From: Acidobacteriota bacterium
Lineage (GTDB): Bacteria > Acidobacteriota > Terriglobia > Acidiferrales > UBA7541
DNA length: 64,000 nucleotides
NCBI GenBank assembly: GCA_003223215.1
Contig: QHYH01000080.1
Location: 62,001-126,000, forward strand
Direction: 5' to 3'
Part shown: positions 25,421 through 35,161 of the stretch, one piece after another
Numbering within the stretch: position 1 is the stretch's first letter
How the letters are laid out: every line of letters starts with the position of its first letter
The notes under the pieces: generated by a model
What the model saw: the letters and a program-made list of their open reading frames with translations, nothing else
What the model was told of the DNA's origin: nothing
Database searches by the model: none
Program-made: the position numbers and the translations under genes

Positions 25421-27454
25421 TTAATGGATGTAGGCGCCCGACGGCAACAGATATTGGATCGGCCAGCTGCCGCGCCTTTGTTCCACAATTTCAGACCATT
25501 TCAAGATTTTCCGGTTTGGCTCGGACTGGAGGCTCATGCCGGGCAAGGTTTCGGCGATCGCGCTTGCGAGCGTATACGCTTCTCCCGCAGCGCTCACCAC
25601 AACCACGTTCACATGCAACTTCTCGGCGGCAAACCTTCTTGCGATCTCCGCGTCCTCAATCATCTGGAGGAAATACGGCCTCCCGGTCAAAAGGGAGTTA
25701 TATACATAATTCGCAAGGACGCCTGAAATCGGATTGACATAGGCGTGATCGAAGTCCAGCTCGCCCAGTAATGGATCATCCGGGGAAACCGCCGTGTAAG
25801 CCATTCGGGTCTCGCCGAGACCGCGAAAATCAAAAGAAATAATCTCGTAGCCCAGGTTCAGGTATCTTTCGATCTCGGGCCAGTCCTCCGCCGTCGCCTT
25901 GCCATTTTCCTGAAACCACAGCGCGACTCTTCGGTCGCCGCCGCCGGACTTATGAATGTACAGCAGCGGCATTTCCAGCTCCACGCTGTGATGCAACACA
26001 TAACGGTCAATCGCGACTTCTCCAACTTTCGCGCTGCCGACACTTTCCCAGGTGATTTGGCGGTCTTGAGGCGGAGCGCCGCGGTATTCGTCTACCAGCC
26101 AATCCTTAACGCCGCTGTATTTCTCCCCGTAGTATTCCGCGGCGAGTTGCCGCGCGGTTCCCGTTTTGTGCCCGATATAATATTCGCGAATCAACCCCAT
26201 CAGTGATCTTGCATCCCGGTAATCGAGTAGCACTTGCCCTGTCCGGGTGCATCGTAAGGATTCGTTGTCCAGTTCTTTTACGGGAGGAAGGCCGCTACGC
26301 ACCGGCATCTGATTAAAGCGGTCGAGAAAGTCGAGCGCCGCTTGCTGATTCTCCGGCGAGTATTGATGCGAGTGGTAGCCCTCGACAAGCGCGATGCGAT
26401 CTCCGTGGCCAAAGCGCGCGTACAGCTTTTGCAATTCGCGATATGTTTTGCGCGTGCCTTCGATAGGAACAAAATCGAGCACCGCGGCCGCCACCATCAC
26501 CGGGCGCGGATACATCAGCAAGAGCAGCCCCGGATGGTCCACGCCGTTGGAAATCATGCCGAACAAATCCTGTTCGGGATCACTATCCGGATCGGCAAAA
26601 ATACGGTTCGACATCCTCATGGGCAGGGCCGTGATATAACACGACGGCACCGCTAGTTTTATGCGCGGATCAAGCGCGGCGATTAGGGCGGTTTGCGTTC
26701 CGCCGCCACTTGTGCCGGTGATGCTGATTCGTTCGCCGTCCACTTCGGGCCGCGTAAGTAGATAATCGACGGCGCGGATGCCGTCCCATATTTCCCATCG
26801 CGCAAGATTTGCCCCGGCCAAATAAGCCAGGTTGCCCATCACTGCGTGTTCACCGCAAATCAAGTTGTAGCGGCTCTTTTGCGCTTTCTGATCCCAGAAC
26901 TGACTCCGCTCGCCCTGCCCGATGGGATCCCAGGAAATCACCACATAGCCGCGGACTACAAGTCTTTGGCAAAGCGCCTGATAGTGGAATTTCCCATCCG
27001 CTGCATGCCCGGCGGGCACCAGCACCGCAGGGTGTTTGCTCGCATGATCATTTGGAACATACACGAGCGCCGTGACATACAGTCCCGGCAAACTTTGGAA
27101 AACAAGTTTCTCAATGGAGTAGCCGTCCATGGAAATCTTGCCGACGATTACTGGGTGCAGATCGGTCTTTGCAACGGGCAAACCACCAATCATTTCGAGG
27201 AGTTTTTGCCGAAGCTCATCTTGCGTCTTCAGCAGGCCCGCTTCGTCGCGGATGGCGTCCCAGGCTTTTTGGCGGGCCTCGTCTTCCTTCCACGCTTGTT
27301 CGGCTTGATACCGCAAGTACGGCGTGATGCGTGGCCCCGATGGGACAGGCTGTTTCAAGACTCGGAAAAACTCCGCTGGGGGAGCGTCGCTCGCGGGGAG
27401 CGAACAAACCGCGCTCGCGCCGGCTAGCAGCGCGGCCATGTATGCCCGGATCAC
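25421..27454 (-). CDS. Acetyl-xylan-esterase-like alpha/beta hydrolase, secreted
   Basis: 677 residues from a GTG at 27454 whose GTGA overlaps the previous gene's stop; a longer start would lie inside that gene. The N-terminus is a signal peptide. The nucleophile elbow is GTSGGGTQT in SITGTSGGGTQTALIAALD, and HPAVLVPAGHAADGK, VVISWDPIGQGERSQFWD and the late HSHQY histidine complete an alpha/beta-hydrolase core related to AXE1 and BAAT. The C-terminal ~250 residues resemble a second, degenerate hydrolase lobe (FDFRGLGETR). A role in removing acyl groups from polysaccharide is inference. Confidence 0.78.
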   Translation of the reverse strand: MIRAYMAALLAGASAVCSLPASDAPPAEFFRVLKQPVPSGPRITPYLRYQAEQAWKEDEARQKAWDAIRDEAGLLKTQDELRQKLLEMIGGLPVAKTDLHPVIVGKISMDGYSIEKLVFQSLPGLYVTALVYVPNDHASKHPAVLVPAGHAADGKFHYQALCQRLVVRGYVVISWDPIGQGERSQFWDQKAQKSRYNLICGEHAVMGNLAYLAGANLARWEIWDGIRAVDYLLTRPEVDGERISITGTSGGGTQTALIAALDPRIKLAVPSCYITALPMRMSNRIFADPDSDPEQDLFGMISNGVDHPGLLLLMYPRPVMVAAAVLDFVPIEGTRKTYRELQKLYARFGHGDRIALVEGYHSHQYSPENQQAALDFLDRFNQMPVRSGLPPVKELDNESLRCTRTGQVLLDYRDARSLMGLIREYYIGHKTGTARQLAAEYYGEKYSGVKDWLVDEYRGAPPQDRQITWESVGSAKVGEVAIDRYVLHHSVELEMPLLYIHKSGGGDRRVALWFQENGKATAEDWPEIERYLNLGYEIISFDFRGLGETRMAYTAVSPDDPLLGELDFDHAYVNPISGVLANYVYNSLLTGRPYFLQMIEDAEIARRFAAEKLHVNVVVVSAAGEAYTLASAIAETLPGMSLQSEPNRKILKWSEIVEQRRGSWPIQYLLPSGAYIH

Positions 27455-28920
27455 TGCGTCTTCACCCTGAGCGAACCCATGGCATACCAGCCGTCTTCCT
27501 GACGGCCTTCCATCGCAAACCGAATTGCCGGCTTGCCAGTCCGGGGATCTAACATAGCAACTCGGACGTCGTAATCTCCTTCGGCCAGATTCTCCGGCAG
27601 ATACAAGGTACCGTCGTAGACGGCATCGCCGGGAAGCCATTTGCGAATGTCCACGGGCACTGGAATTACCGTCGCCATCTTGGAAGACCGCAATTCAATG
27701 GCCAGCGTAAATTCTTTGTAGATCGGCGCAACTCCTTCATTCAGCCACCACATATGAACCGGCATCATGGTTCCGGGAATGACGACCCGAGAATATTCCA
27801 GCCGCCTCAGATTGAAGCGATAGCCGATCTTCTTCTGAAAAGTTTCGAATTGACTCTTCCATTCTGCCGGTATTGGCGCGGATTTGATGTTCACCGTGCT
27901 CACGTGCCAGCGCAGCGCTTGCTCGAGGATGTAATCGAGGTCGTACTCCCTTTCTTTCCACCCGGCCACCGTATAGCAAGTTTCCAGCGAAACGGGCCTG
28001 TGCTGCCAGACGTCTTGAATCCCCGCGCGCACTACCTGCTGTGGATAGATCTCCAGCATCTCCGCAGGAAAGTAGGGATTCGTGGAACTCGTTCGCATGT
28101 CACCGAGGCAATCGAGTCTCCACCCCGTGCCATGTTGCGTCCCGTAGGTGAGCGCTTGCTGCTCATCAAAATTCATTAGCAGCGTAGTTCGCGGAAAAGC
28201 TTCGAGCCAAATGTCAATCAACTGCTTCTGATATGGAAAGGCAGGCATGTAAGGGCTCCAACCTTCTCCCCAATAGCCCACGGAGGAAATGTCCACGCTG
28301 TCCAGATAAGGGTTACCGTCGTAGCGTTTTCCGGCTTCCGCGACAAGTTCGCCCCAATACCTCAGGTACAGCGGATCGCTGAAATCCGGCTGCCAGATTT
28401 CGCCGTCCTTGTCCGGGGGTTTGTTGGCGCGCCGCGCTCCCGAGTTCCGATACCACTCCGGGAGAGGGTCTTGGTTCGAATACGGCATCAGGCGAATCGC
28501 AAGCGTTTGTCCGTGCGCCCGCGCCTCCTCGAAAGCAAGGTCCACAATCTCCCAGTGAAACTTCCCGGGCTCCGGTTCGAGAACGTTCCAATACCAGCGG
28601 CAATAAGAAACAGACGCCCCGGGGAATTCCGGCTTCGTGGCCGCTTGCGGCAGTTTCGTCACTGGTCCTACCTCGGACCACTTCAAAGGCGGATTCAGTT
28701 CCTGCCCATTGAACCTTTGAAACGTCGTGATGCCCATTCCGGGATTTACGAGCACATTATGAATCGGCTTGGGCCGGACCACCACGACATTGGTTTGCGC
28801 GGCAGCTGAAAACTTAGTTGCGAGCGAGAGAAGGATCCAAGAACAACAAGCGCAGGCGATTTTTCCGGACAGCGTTCTACCGCCCATGTGGAACTTCAAT
28901 GCCATCGATGGCCGAATCAC
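27451..28920 (-). CDS. Secreted DUF4832 / glycosidase-like protein
   Basis: 489 residues from a GTG at 28920, which has GGAGAG six bases before it; nearby ATGs are also possible. After a signal peptide comes a TIM-barrel-like N-terminal domain (YCRWYWNVLEPEPGKFHWEI, LAIRLMPYS, YDGNPYLDSVDISSVGYWGE) as in GH42/GH53-like enzymes; the EG after VGYWG is the usual acid/base region. The C-terminal half matches DUF4832 (VVIPGTMMPVHMWWLNEGVA, EGDYDVRVAMLDPRTGKPA). Overlaps the esterase gene by four bases. Confidence 0.75.
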   Translation of the reverse strand: MIRPSMALKFHMGGRTLSGKIACACCSWILLSLATKFSAAAQTNVVVVRPKPIHNVLVNPGMGITTFQRFNGQELNPPLKWSEVGPVTKLPQAATKPEFPGASVSYCRWYWNVLEPEPGKFHWEIVDLAFEEARAHGQTLAIRLMPYSNQDPLPEWYRNSGARRANKPPDKDGEIWQPDFSDPLYLRYWGELVAEAGKRYDGNPYLDSVDISSVGYWGEGWSPYMPAFPYQKQLIDIWLEAFPRTTLLMNFDEQQALTYGTQHGTGWRLDCLGDMRTSSTNPYFPAEMLEIYPQQVVRAGIQDVWQHRPVSLETCYTVAGWKEREYDLDYILEQALRWHVSTVNIKSAPIPAEWKSQFETFQKKIGYRFNLRRLEYSRVVIPGTMMPVHMWWLNEGVAPIYKEFTLAIELRSSKMATVIPVPVDIRKWLPGDAVYDGTLYLPENLAEGDYDVRVAMLDPRTGKPAIRFAMEGRQEDGWYAMGSLRVKTQ

Positions 28921-29006
28921 GCCGAACTCTCCATTCTCTCGAAAAATCGTCGGAAGCACACTCTATCGCTCCACAGACATCGCTTCAATTCACAAATGAG
29001 TATGCT

Positions 29007-30878
29007 CTATTTATCTGGAAGGGAGAACGCCGCAAGCGTATCGGATACTTTTCCTCTAAAATATCCGCCTCCTCCGGCGGCGATCACCACAAACTGTTTG
29101 CCGCTTTTCTTGCCGAGGTAGGTGATTGGAGTGGCGTGCGCGCTGGCTTCGAGGTCGCTGACCCATAGTTGCTCGCCGGTTCTTGCATCGAAGGCGCGGA
29201 AGCGGCTGTCTGTTGTAGCTCCGATAAATACCACTCCGCCCGCGGTCACGATCGATCCGCCGAGATTTGGTGTGCCCGTCGTGGTTTTTAGTTCATCCAC
29301 TCTCCCCAGCGCCACCTTCCAAACGATCTCTCCCTTATTCACGTCCACGGCATTCAATGTTCCCCACGGTGGCTTTTGGCAAGGCCACTCGTTTTCGTCC
29401 CAAAACCTTGCATATTCGCCGCCTTTGGCGCCTCGCCGAAATCGTTCCGGCGCGTCATCCGCTTGCGGCTGCATCGCTCCGACGGCCCCGAGCTCGTTTG
29501 CATTCACGAACAAATAGCCCGAGCCTTTGTCAAAGGAGCCTCCCGACCAGTTTCCGCCTCCCAGCGTGCCGGGCATCACCAACGTCAGTTCGACGCCGTA
29601 AGGCGTGTACATCCCGTGATTCTGCAGCGAATGAAACAGCTCCGCGCAATACCGATTCGATTCTGACGTTCTGATGTCTGCATCATTCACCGACTGCCGA
29701 ACAAGGGGCGGCGGTTGGACCGGAAACGGCTGCGTCGACCACGCCACTTCGCCAGGCACGTTGCTCTCGGGAACACGGCGCTCTTCTACTGGAAACAGCG
29801 GTTTTCCTGTAAGCCGGTCGAGAATGAACACGAATCCCATCTTCGTCACTTGCGCAACCGCAGGAATTTCCTTTCCATGGCGCCGCAGGCTGATTAATAC
29901 AGGCTGCGCCGGCATGTCGTAATCCCAAATATCGTGGTGCACCATTTGGTAGTACCAGACGAGCTTCCCTGTAGCAGCATCCAGCGCGACTAGGGAATTG
30001 CTGAACAAGTCCATTCCCTTGCGATCGGCTCCATAGAAATCGTAAGAGGCCGACCCCACGGGAAGAAAGACCAGACCGCGCTCCGTGTCTACACTCATGA
30101 GCGACCACACATTCGTCCCGGTGCGATCCTTCCACGCCTCTTCCTTCCAACTCTCATGCCCCGCTTCTCCTGGGTCCGGAATGGTGTGAAAAATCCAAAC
30201 CAGCTTGCCCGAGCCAACGTCAAAGGCGCGCACCGCGCCACTTGGGCCCTTCGAGGCATACTCGGGAACGGCGGCCCCGGTAATAACTAGATCTTGATAA
30301 ATTGCCGGAGGCGAGGTTACGGCATATTCCGCGCCGGGAAAAGCATCCGCAACTCCCTTGCGCAGATCGATCTCCCCATTTTTTCCAAAATCGTGGCAAG
30401 GTTTTCCCGTCTTGGCGTCCAGTGCGATCAAGCGCCCATCAAAAGTACCGAATAGAATTCTCCGGTCGTCTCCTTTCTTGTTCTCCCAGTACGCGACCCC
30501 GCGATGCTGGAAGTACTGGCGTCGACCGGTCTGCCCGGCCTGAGGATCAAACTGCCAAATCTCTTTGCTACTTTCCGCATCGAGCGCAATCACGCGGTTC
30601 GAAGGAGTAGAGAAGTACAACACGCCATCAATCACGAGAGGAGTGGATTCAAATGGGGCGACGTGGTGCCGGTCGGTTTCATTGGCGCCGCGATCCATTT
30701 CTCCCATGTGATAAGTCCACGCTCTTTTCAATCTGGCGACGTTGCTGCGGTTAATCTGCCGGAGCGTAGAGAAACGCGTCCCGCCGACATCGCCTCCATA
30801 GGATCGCCACTCCTGGGCGAAGACTCCAGGCGACATCAAAAGTAGAAAAAACAGACAGCCTGTAACAAATCGAGGCAT
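29007..30878 (-). CDS. PQQ-dependent dehydrogenase, glucose/sugar type
   Basis: 623 residues from the ATG at 30878, which begins a signal peptide (RFVTGCLFFLLLMSPGVFAQ); the frame is open much further upstream. The PQQ propeller is clear: EWRSYGGDVGGTRFSTLRQI, NVARLKRAWTYHMG, ALDAESSKEIWQFD, YYQMVHHDIWDYDMPAQPVL and FDARTGEQLW. HHDIWDYD is the segment typical of the membrane/soluble glucose dehydrogenase branch. No heme or membrane anchor is visible. Sugar oxidation in the periplasm would fit the locus; the substrate is unknown. Confidence 0.85.
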   Translation of the reverse strand: MPRFVTGCLFFLLLMSPGVFAQEWRSYGGDVGGTRFSTLRQINRSNVARLKRAWTYHMGEMDRGANETDRHHVAPFESTPLVIDGVLYFSTPSNRVIALDAESSKEIWQFDPQAGQTGRRQYFQHRGVAYWENKKGDDRRILFGTFDGRLIALDAKTGKPCHDFGKNGEIDLRKGVADAFPGAEYAVTSPPAIYQDLVITGAAVPEYASKGPSGAVRAFDVGSGKLVWIFHTIPDPGEAGHESWKEEAWKDRTGTNVWSLMSVDTERGLVFLPVGSASYDFYGADRKGMDLFSNSLVALDAATGKLVWYYQMVHHDIWDYDMPAQPVLISLRRHGKEIPAVAQVTKMGFVFILDRLTGKPLFPVEERRVPESNVPGEVAWSTQPFPVQPPPLVRQSVNDADIRTSESNRYCAELFHSLQNHGMYTPYGVELTLVMPGTLGGGNWSGGSFDKGSGYLFVNANELGAVGAMQPQADDAPERFRRGAKGGEYARFWDENEWPCQKPPWGTLNAVDVNKGEIVWKVALGRVDELKTTTGTPNLGGSIVTAGGVVFIGATTDSRFRAFDARTGEQLWVSDLEASAHATPITYLGKKSGKQFVVIAAGGGGYFRGKVSDTLAAFSLPDK

Positions 30879-31129
30879 GAATCCAAAACCAGGCAATGAG
30901 TAATGATCGAGAGAATTCCCGTCTCCTGGCGAAACAGTGTGCGACCAGGGAGAGACAAAGCGAGCCCGGCTTAAGATGGTGGGCCGGAAGTCAGGTTGCA
31001 TGCTCCTCGCCATGTGAACCCTGGCACTTGCTTCGGCCAAACGATCTAAATCTCGAACTGATTCGGGCCAAAGCATAAACGGTACCGGTCGTAACGGCGG
31101 CTTTTGACGCGTCCTTGTGTTCTTCATCT

Positions 31130-32197
31130 TCACGGAGCGAGCCAGGAGTCGAGATGCTCACGGACGAAGTTGTCGTCGTTGAGATGAGGATACCTGGCAT
31201 AAACCCGGGAGATTTCCTCGAACTGCCCGGGGCTGAGCGTTTCATTGGGATCCAGGCACCAGATGCCTTCGAGCAATCCCTGGCGGCGCAGGACTTCGTG
31301 TAGACCGGCAGTGCAGCCGGAAAAATGATTGGCGGCGTCGAAGAAGGCTGCGTTGGAATCCGTGACTTCGACACCCCTGCGAAGAAGTTCCCCTGGAATA
31401 CCGGCCGGAGCGTCGACCGCTAGGTGGCACTCCTCGAGGAGTTCCACTGCTTTGCGAGTCCAGATAGCCCAATGACCGAGAAGGCCGCCGACGATGCGGC
31501 GTTCGATGATGCGGCCGTTCGACCGGAAAACAAAGGGACTGAGCAAATCCATCACGATGTTGTCATCGTTGCCGGTATATAAGGCGATGTCGCGGCCGGA
31601 CTCGGCGACAGCACGCACGACATCGAGGGTTTGGTAGCGGTTGAAAGGTGCGATTTTGATGGCAACGACGTTTTCGATCTCCGCGAATTGGCGCCAGAAT
31701 TTGTAGGAGAGACCGCGGCCGCCGACGGCAGGTTGCAAATAGAAACCAACGACAGGCAGAATTTGCGCCACGGCGCGGGAGTGGGAGAGAAGCTCTGCGT
31801 CGCTGGCATCCTTCAGAGCGGCGAGGCTCAAAAGGCCCGCGTGGTAACCAAGATCAGCGAGGACGCCGGCTTCGCAAATAGCTTGCGACGTGTCTCCGCA
31901 GATTCCACCGATGCGCAAGAGAGGAACAGAACGGCTGCGATCAGCACGATTCATCTCTTCAGCGGCGATTTTCAGGACGGGTTCGAAGAGGCCGATACGC
32001 GGCTGGCGGATGGCGAATTGCGTTGTGTGAACACCGATGGCTAGTCCGCCCGCGCCCGCCGCAATGTAGTAGCGAGTGAGGGTGCGCTGGCGGCGTTCGT
32101 CCAGGCGGCGACGGGAATCAAGCGCGAGAGGATGCGCTGGGATGACCGTGCCGCGGGCGAGGAGTCGGTGAAGATCGAGTCGGAGTGGCACGAGCAT
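31130..32197 (-). CDS. DapA/NanA-family aldolase (dihydrodipicolinate synthase-like)
   Basis: 355 residues. It has the TIM-barrel pattern of the family: TRYYIAAGAGGLAIGVHTTQ, LADLGYHAGLLSLAAL, VVGFYLQPAVGG and a Schiff-base lysine in VVAIKIAPFNRYQT; GNDDNIVMDLL follows. The usual Y of the active-site triad corresponds to FYLQP. Family members cleave or form 2-oxo acids such as 2-keto-3-deoxy sugar acids. Here it is paired with an epimerase and a sugar-oxidising PQQ enzyme, so a sugar-acid lyase is a reasonable guess. The start is uncertain because several upstream codons are possible. Confidence 0.75.
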   Translation of the reverse strand: MLVPLRLDLHRLLARGTVIPAHPLALDSRRRLDERRQRTLTRYYIAAGAGGLAIGVHTTQFAIRQPRIGLFEPVLKIAAEEMNRADRSRSVPLLRIGGICGDTSQAICEAGVLADLGYHAGLLSLAALKDASDAELLSHSRAVAQILPVVGFYLQPAVGGRGLSYKFWRQFAEIENVVAIKIAPFNRYQTLDVVRAVAESGRDIALYTGNDDNIVMDLLSPFVFRSNGRIIERRIVGGLLGHWAIWTRKAVELLEECHLAVDAPAGIPGELLRRGVEVTDSNAAFFDAANHFSGCTAGLHEVLRRQGLLEGIWCLDPNETLSPGQFEEISRVYARYPHLNDDNFVREHLDSWLAP

Positions 32198-32285
32198 AGT
32201 TTATTAGTGAATTCCTTCGAAAAACAGATCTCCGGGCGACAGGAGCACTCCCACGATGCACCTTTCTGGCGACTGGAGCGACCAG

Positions 32286-33326
32286 CTAAAAACGGCCTGC
32301 ACGCTCTTCAAAATGAGTTGGCTTCGCCAGCGTCTCGCCGCCCCGTTCGATCCAATCCGCGATCCAAGTCATCATCTGTTGATAAGAAACGCGTGGTTTG
32401 CCGAAGATTTGAAACGCCTTTTCAGCGTTGCTGAGCAGCGCGTCGGACGCCTCCACTCCGTCGAAGTGCACCGGCTTGCCGAAGCGCACGCTAAAATCTT
32501 CGGCTAACCGGCGTACGCTGAGCACCTCCGGGCCGGTGATGTTGACAACAAATGCGGGTGAGGAGGCGTGAAGCAACGATGCCAGAGCGACGGCGGAAGC
32601 GTCGGCTTGCCAGATGGCATTGAGATAGCCCATGGAAATCGCGACGGACTTGCCGGAATAAACGCGCTGGGCGATATCCACGAGAACACCGTAGCGAAGC
32701 TCTGTGGCATAGTTGAGGCGGAGAATGGAGACTTTGGTATTTGCAGTCCGGCTGAAATGCTCCAAGACGCGTTCGCGGCCGAGACAACTCATGGCGTATT
32801 CACCGGCGGGATTCGGCGCATCGGTCTCGAGCGAGCCGCCGCGAGCAACGGGAGTCAGTCCGTAGATATTTCCAGTGGAAAATGCAGCAATCCGGCTATG
32901 GCGGAACCGCTCGCTGACCAGGCCGGGCAACAAGGAATTCATAGCCCAGGTGAGCGATTCGTTCCCGGTAGCGCCAAATTTCATTCCCGCCATGTAGATG
33001 ACATTCGGCGCATCGGGTAGACGGGCGAGCGATGCCGGATCGAGCAGATCGCAACCGATGGTTTCAATGCCCCAGGACTGCAAACGCTCGCGAAGCTGCG
33101 AAGAGGGGAAGCGGGAAACGGCGATGACACGGCGGGGAGTTGCCGTCAGATCCGAGGCGGTTTTGGCCATGCGCGCGAGAGTTGGTCCCATCTTGCCGCC
33201 CGCACCAAGAACGAGAACGTCACCGGGGAGCCGGGCGAGTGCGCGGACCGTGGACTCATGGGGTTCGCTGAGAAGAAGTTCGAGCTCGTCAATGCTAGCG
33301 ATTGACCTTTCATTGTGTGGAATCAC
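32286..33326 (-). CDS. NAD(P)-dependent epimerase/dehydratase (extended SDR)
   Basis: 346 residues. A Rossmann nucleotide motif is VLVLGAGGKMG (GxGGxxG) near residue 38, and later segments SRFPSSQL, VIYMAGMKFGATGN, AFSTGNIYGLTPVARG, YAMSCLGRERVLEHF and ILRLNYATEL follow the extended SDR layout. The usual YxxxK tyrosine appears as YAMSCLGRE, so the catalytic lysine is absent or displaced. It may modify a nucleotide sugar or sugar acid and is the first of a two-gene unit with the DapA-like gene. Confidence 0.78.
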   Translation of the reverse strand: MIPHNERSIASIDELELLLSEPHESTVRALARLPGDVLVLGAGGKMGPTLARMAKTASDLTATPRRVIAVSRFPSSQLRERLQSWGIETIGCDLLDPASLARLPDAPNVIYMAGMKFGATGNESLTWAMNSLLPGLVSERFRHSRIAAFSTGNIYGLTPVARGGSLETDAPNPAGEYAMSCLGRERVLEHFSRTANTKVSILRLNYATELRYGVLVDIAQRVYSGKSVAISMGYLNAIWQADASAVALASLLHASSPAFVVNITGPEVLSVRRLAEDFSVRFGKPVHFDGVEASDALLSNAEKAFQIFGKPRVSYQQMMTWIADWIERGGETLAKPTHFEERAGRF

Positions 33327-33476
33327 GCGCGTTTCCCGCTTGCAAGAATACAGAGGCGGAATTGTACTCGAATGGATAAAGAAACATTAGCCGCATTTGG
33401 CGGAATACAGCAAAATCCTTTGTTGCGGTACCGCGGCTTTTCTCAAGCCGCGACGCGCTGAGGCAGGCAACGGCTG

Positions 33477-34334
33477 ATGCAGATTCGGACCATGACGGAG
33501 AAGGATATTCCTGCGGGAACGCGACTGAAGGACATCGCAGGATGGAACCAGACAGAGGCGGACTGGCGGATATTTCTGAATGCCGGCCGCGATGGATGTT
33601 TTGTGGCAGAAGTAGATGACGTCGTGCGCGGAACTGCGGCGACGATCGTCTATGGAGGACGTTTTGCGTGGGTGGGCATGGTGCTGGTGGATCCGGAAAA
33701 TCGAGGCCATGGGATTGGAACAACGCTATTGAAGAAATGCCTTGAGTATCTCGATTCCATTCAAGTGCCGTGCATCAAATTGGACGCAACACCGCTCGGG
33801 AAACCAATTTATGAAGGGCTTGGCTTTGCAAGCGAGTATGAACTCGAGAGATGGACGCTGAAGAGAAGGAGAGAGGATTTACCACGTCAAGGTCAAACCG
33901 ATCCGGACGAGTTCATGCCCGCGCCTCTGCTAGAAAACGTTTTGAAAGCCGATCGCGAAGTGTTTGGTGCAGACCGAAGTGCGGTATTGAGAGCGGTGAA
34001 TCGCGCGGCGCCGCGTTTCACGGATAGCGTGTGGAATGCGGGCGGTATGGAAGGCTACGCGTTCGGAAGGCGCGGTTCGTTTGCTGATCACCTTGGGCCG
34101 TGGATCGCCAAGGATGAGGCGACGGGCCATAGAATTCTCGACAGATTTCTTGCGCAATCCTCTAGGGAAGTTGTCCTGACAGATTGCAGTAACGCAAACC
34201 CGTTTATAAAGAGGATTCTGCAGGCTCGAGGATTCGAGTACTCGCGGCCGCTCGCGAGAATGTTTCGCGGGCGAAATGAGTATCCCGGCCAGCCTGAGCT
34301 GGTTTGCGCGATTCTGGGACCGGAATTCGGATAG
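33477..34334 (+). CDS. Two-domain GNAT acetyltransferase
   Basis: 285 residues. The N-terminal half is a GNAT fold (GMVLVDPENRGHGIGTTLLK holds the acetyl-CoA loop R/QxxGxG/A as RGHGIG, then KLDATPLGKPIYEGLGF). The C-terminal half (about 140-285; FGADRSAVLRAVNR, YAFGRRGSFADHLGPWIA, VLTDCSNANPFIKRIL) matches the YitH/HolE C-terminal domain found in two-domain GNATs. It is divergent from the epimerase. Substrate unknown. Confidence 0.82.
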   Translation: MQIRTMTEKDIPAGTRLKDIAGWNQTEADWRIFLNAGRDGCFVAEVDDVVRGTAATIVYGGRFAWVGMVLVDPENRGHGIGTTLLKKCLEYLDSIQVPCIKLDATPLGKPIYEGLGFASEYELERWTLKRRREDLPRQGQTDPDEFMPAPLLENVLKADREVFGADRSAVLRAVNRAAPRFTDSVWNAGGMEGYAFGRRGSFADHLGPWIAKDEATGHRILDRFLAQSSREVVLTDCSNANPFIKRILQARGFEYSRPLARMFRGRNEYPGQPELVCAILGPEFG

Positions 34335-35161
34335 GAGATGCTTAAGTGAAACGGGCGAATAGTCGGCGCCAGGTATTCGCGCATGCGTTGGTCCCGGATC
34401 GCTCGAAGGGCCGCAGAATGGAAGACTGAATGAGCGCGCTCCCGATTCTTCGATTAGGCACGGAGAAGGAGGTCGAGCGCTTTCAGGAGCACGTCGTTCT
34501 CTGGGATGAACGATTCCTTGCGATCGCGCGTTGACTCGCCGCTGAACCGCGCGGGAGTCAGCATTGGCAACCGAATCACCGTCCAACCGATGGAGGGCTC
34601 GGTCATAGGCTCGGGCCTGAGGCTCGTTTTCTTTCTGATTGCCGCGTTTTGCCGCCTTGCGAGAGTGGCCGTCATTCTCGGCAAACGGGATGGTTGCTAG
34701 GGCCGGCGGGATTCGAACACGACCCTATAATTCTAAGTCCCGCGATTTCAAGGCGTTGCAGCCGCCCGCCAAATCCAATTACTGATTCTGCTGGCGGCCC
34801 GTAAAGCTCCCCTCGCGTCCTGTGGGCCAAGAGAGGTGCGAGCCACAAGTTGGGCAATGAGAACTCCATTGTATTGCTGACGCAATACCGGAGTATGGCC
34901 GACTGACTGGAACGGGAAAAGCTACTCGCCGCGATACGTGAGCTTGGACTGTTCAAACGGCTGCAGCCGGAGAACCTTTACCAAGGTCCAAACAATCATC
35001 GAATGGCAATTCGGTCAGAGACGGTGATGGATACACGGGTATTTCTGGAAGAACCGACCGCAAGCCTGCAGCCGCAACTCAAGCTTCTGACCAAGCGGTA
35101 GGGCTTCGGTCTTCGCGCCAATTCCTTATGTGGCTCTGCTTGTGGCAGTGTTTCGATTCCA
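34335..35161. other. Gene-poor stretch
   Basis: About 830 bases. Several short frames exist but none has both a start signal and a family match. Two reading frames look protein-like without a usable start: a minus-strand one ending near 34454 (SFIPENDVLLKALDLLLRA) and a plus-strand one at 34909-35101 (EREKLLAAIRELGLFKRLQP). These may be ends of decayed genes. A tRNA-3'-like fragment lies inside. Confidence 0.35.
34700..34745 (-). other. tRNA 3'-end-like fragment
   Basis: On the minus strand the segment reads ...GGGTCGTGTTCGAATCCC then GCCGGCCCTA, with the TTCGAATCC T-loop of tRNAs. The T-stem pairing is poor and no 5' half with a matching acceptor strand is present, so it is not a functional tRNA. 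Such fragments often mark attachment sites of integrated elements. Confidence 0.3.
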
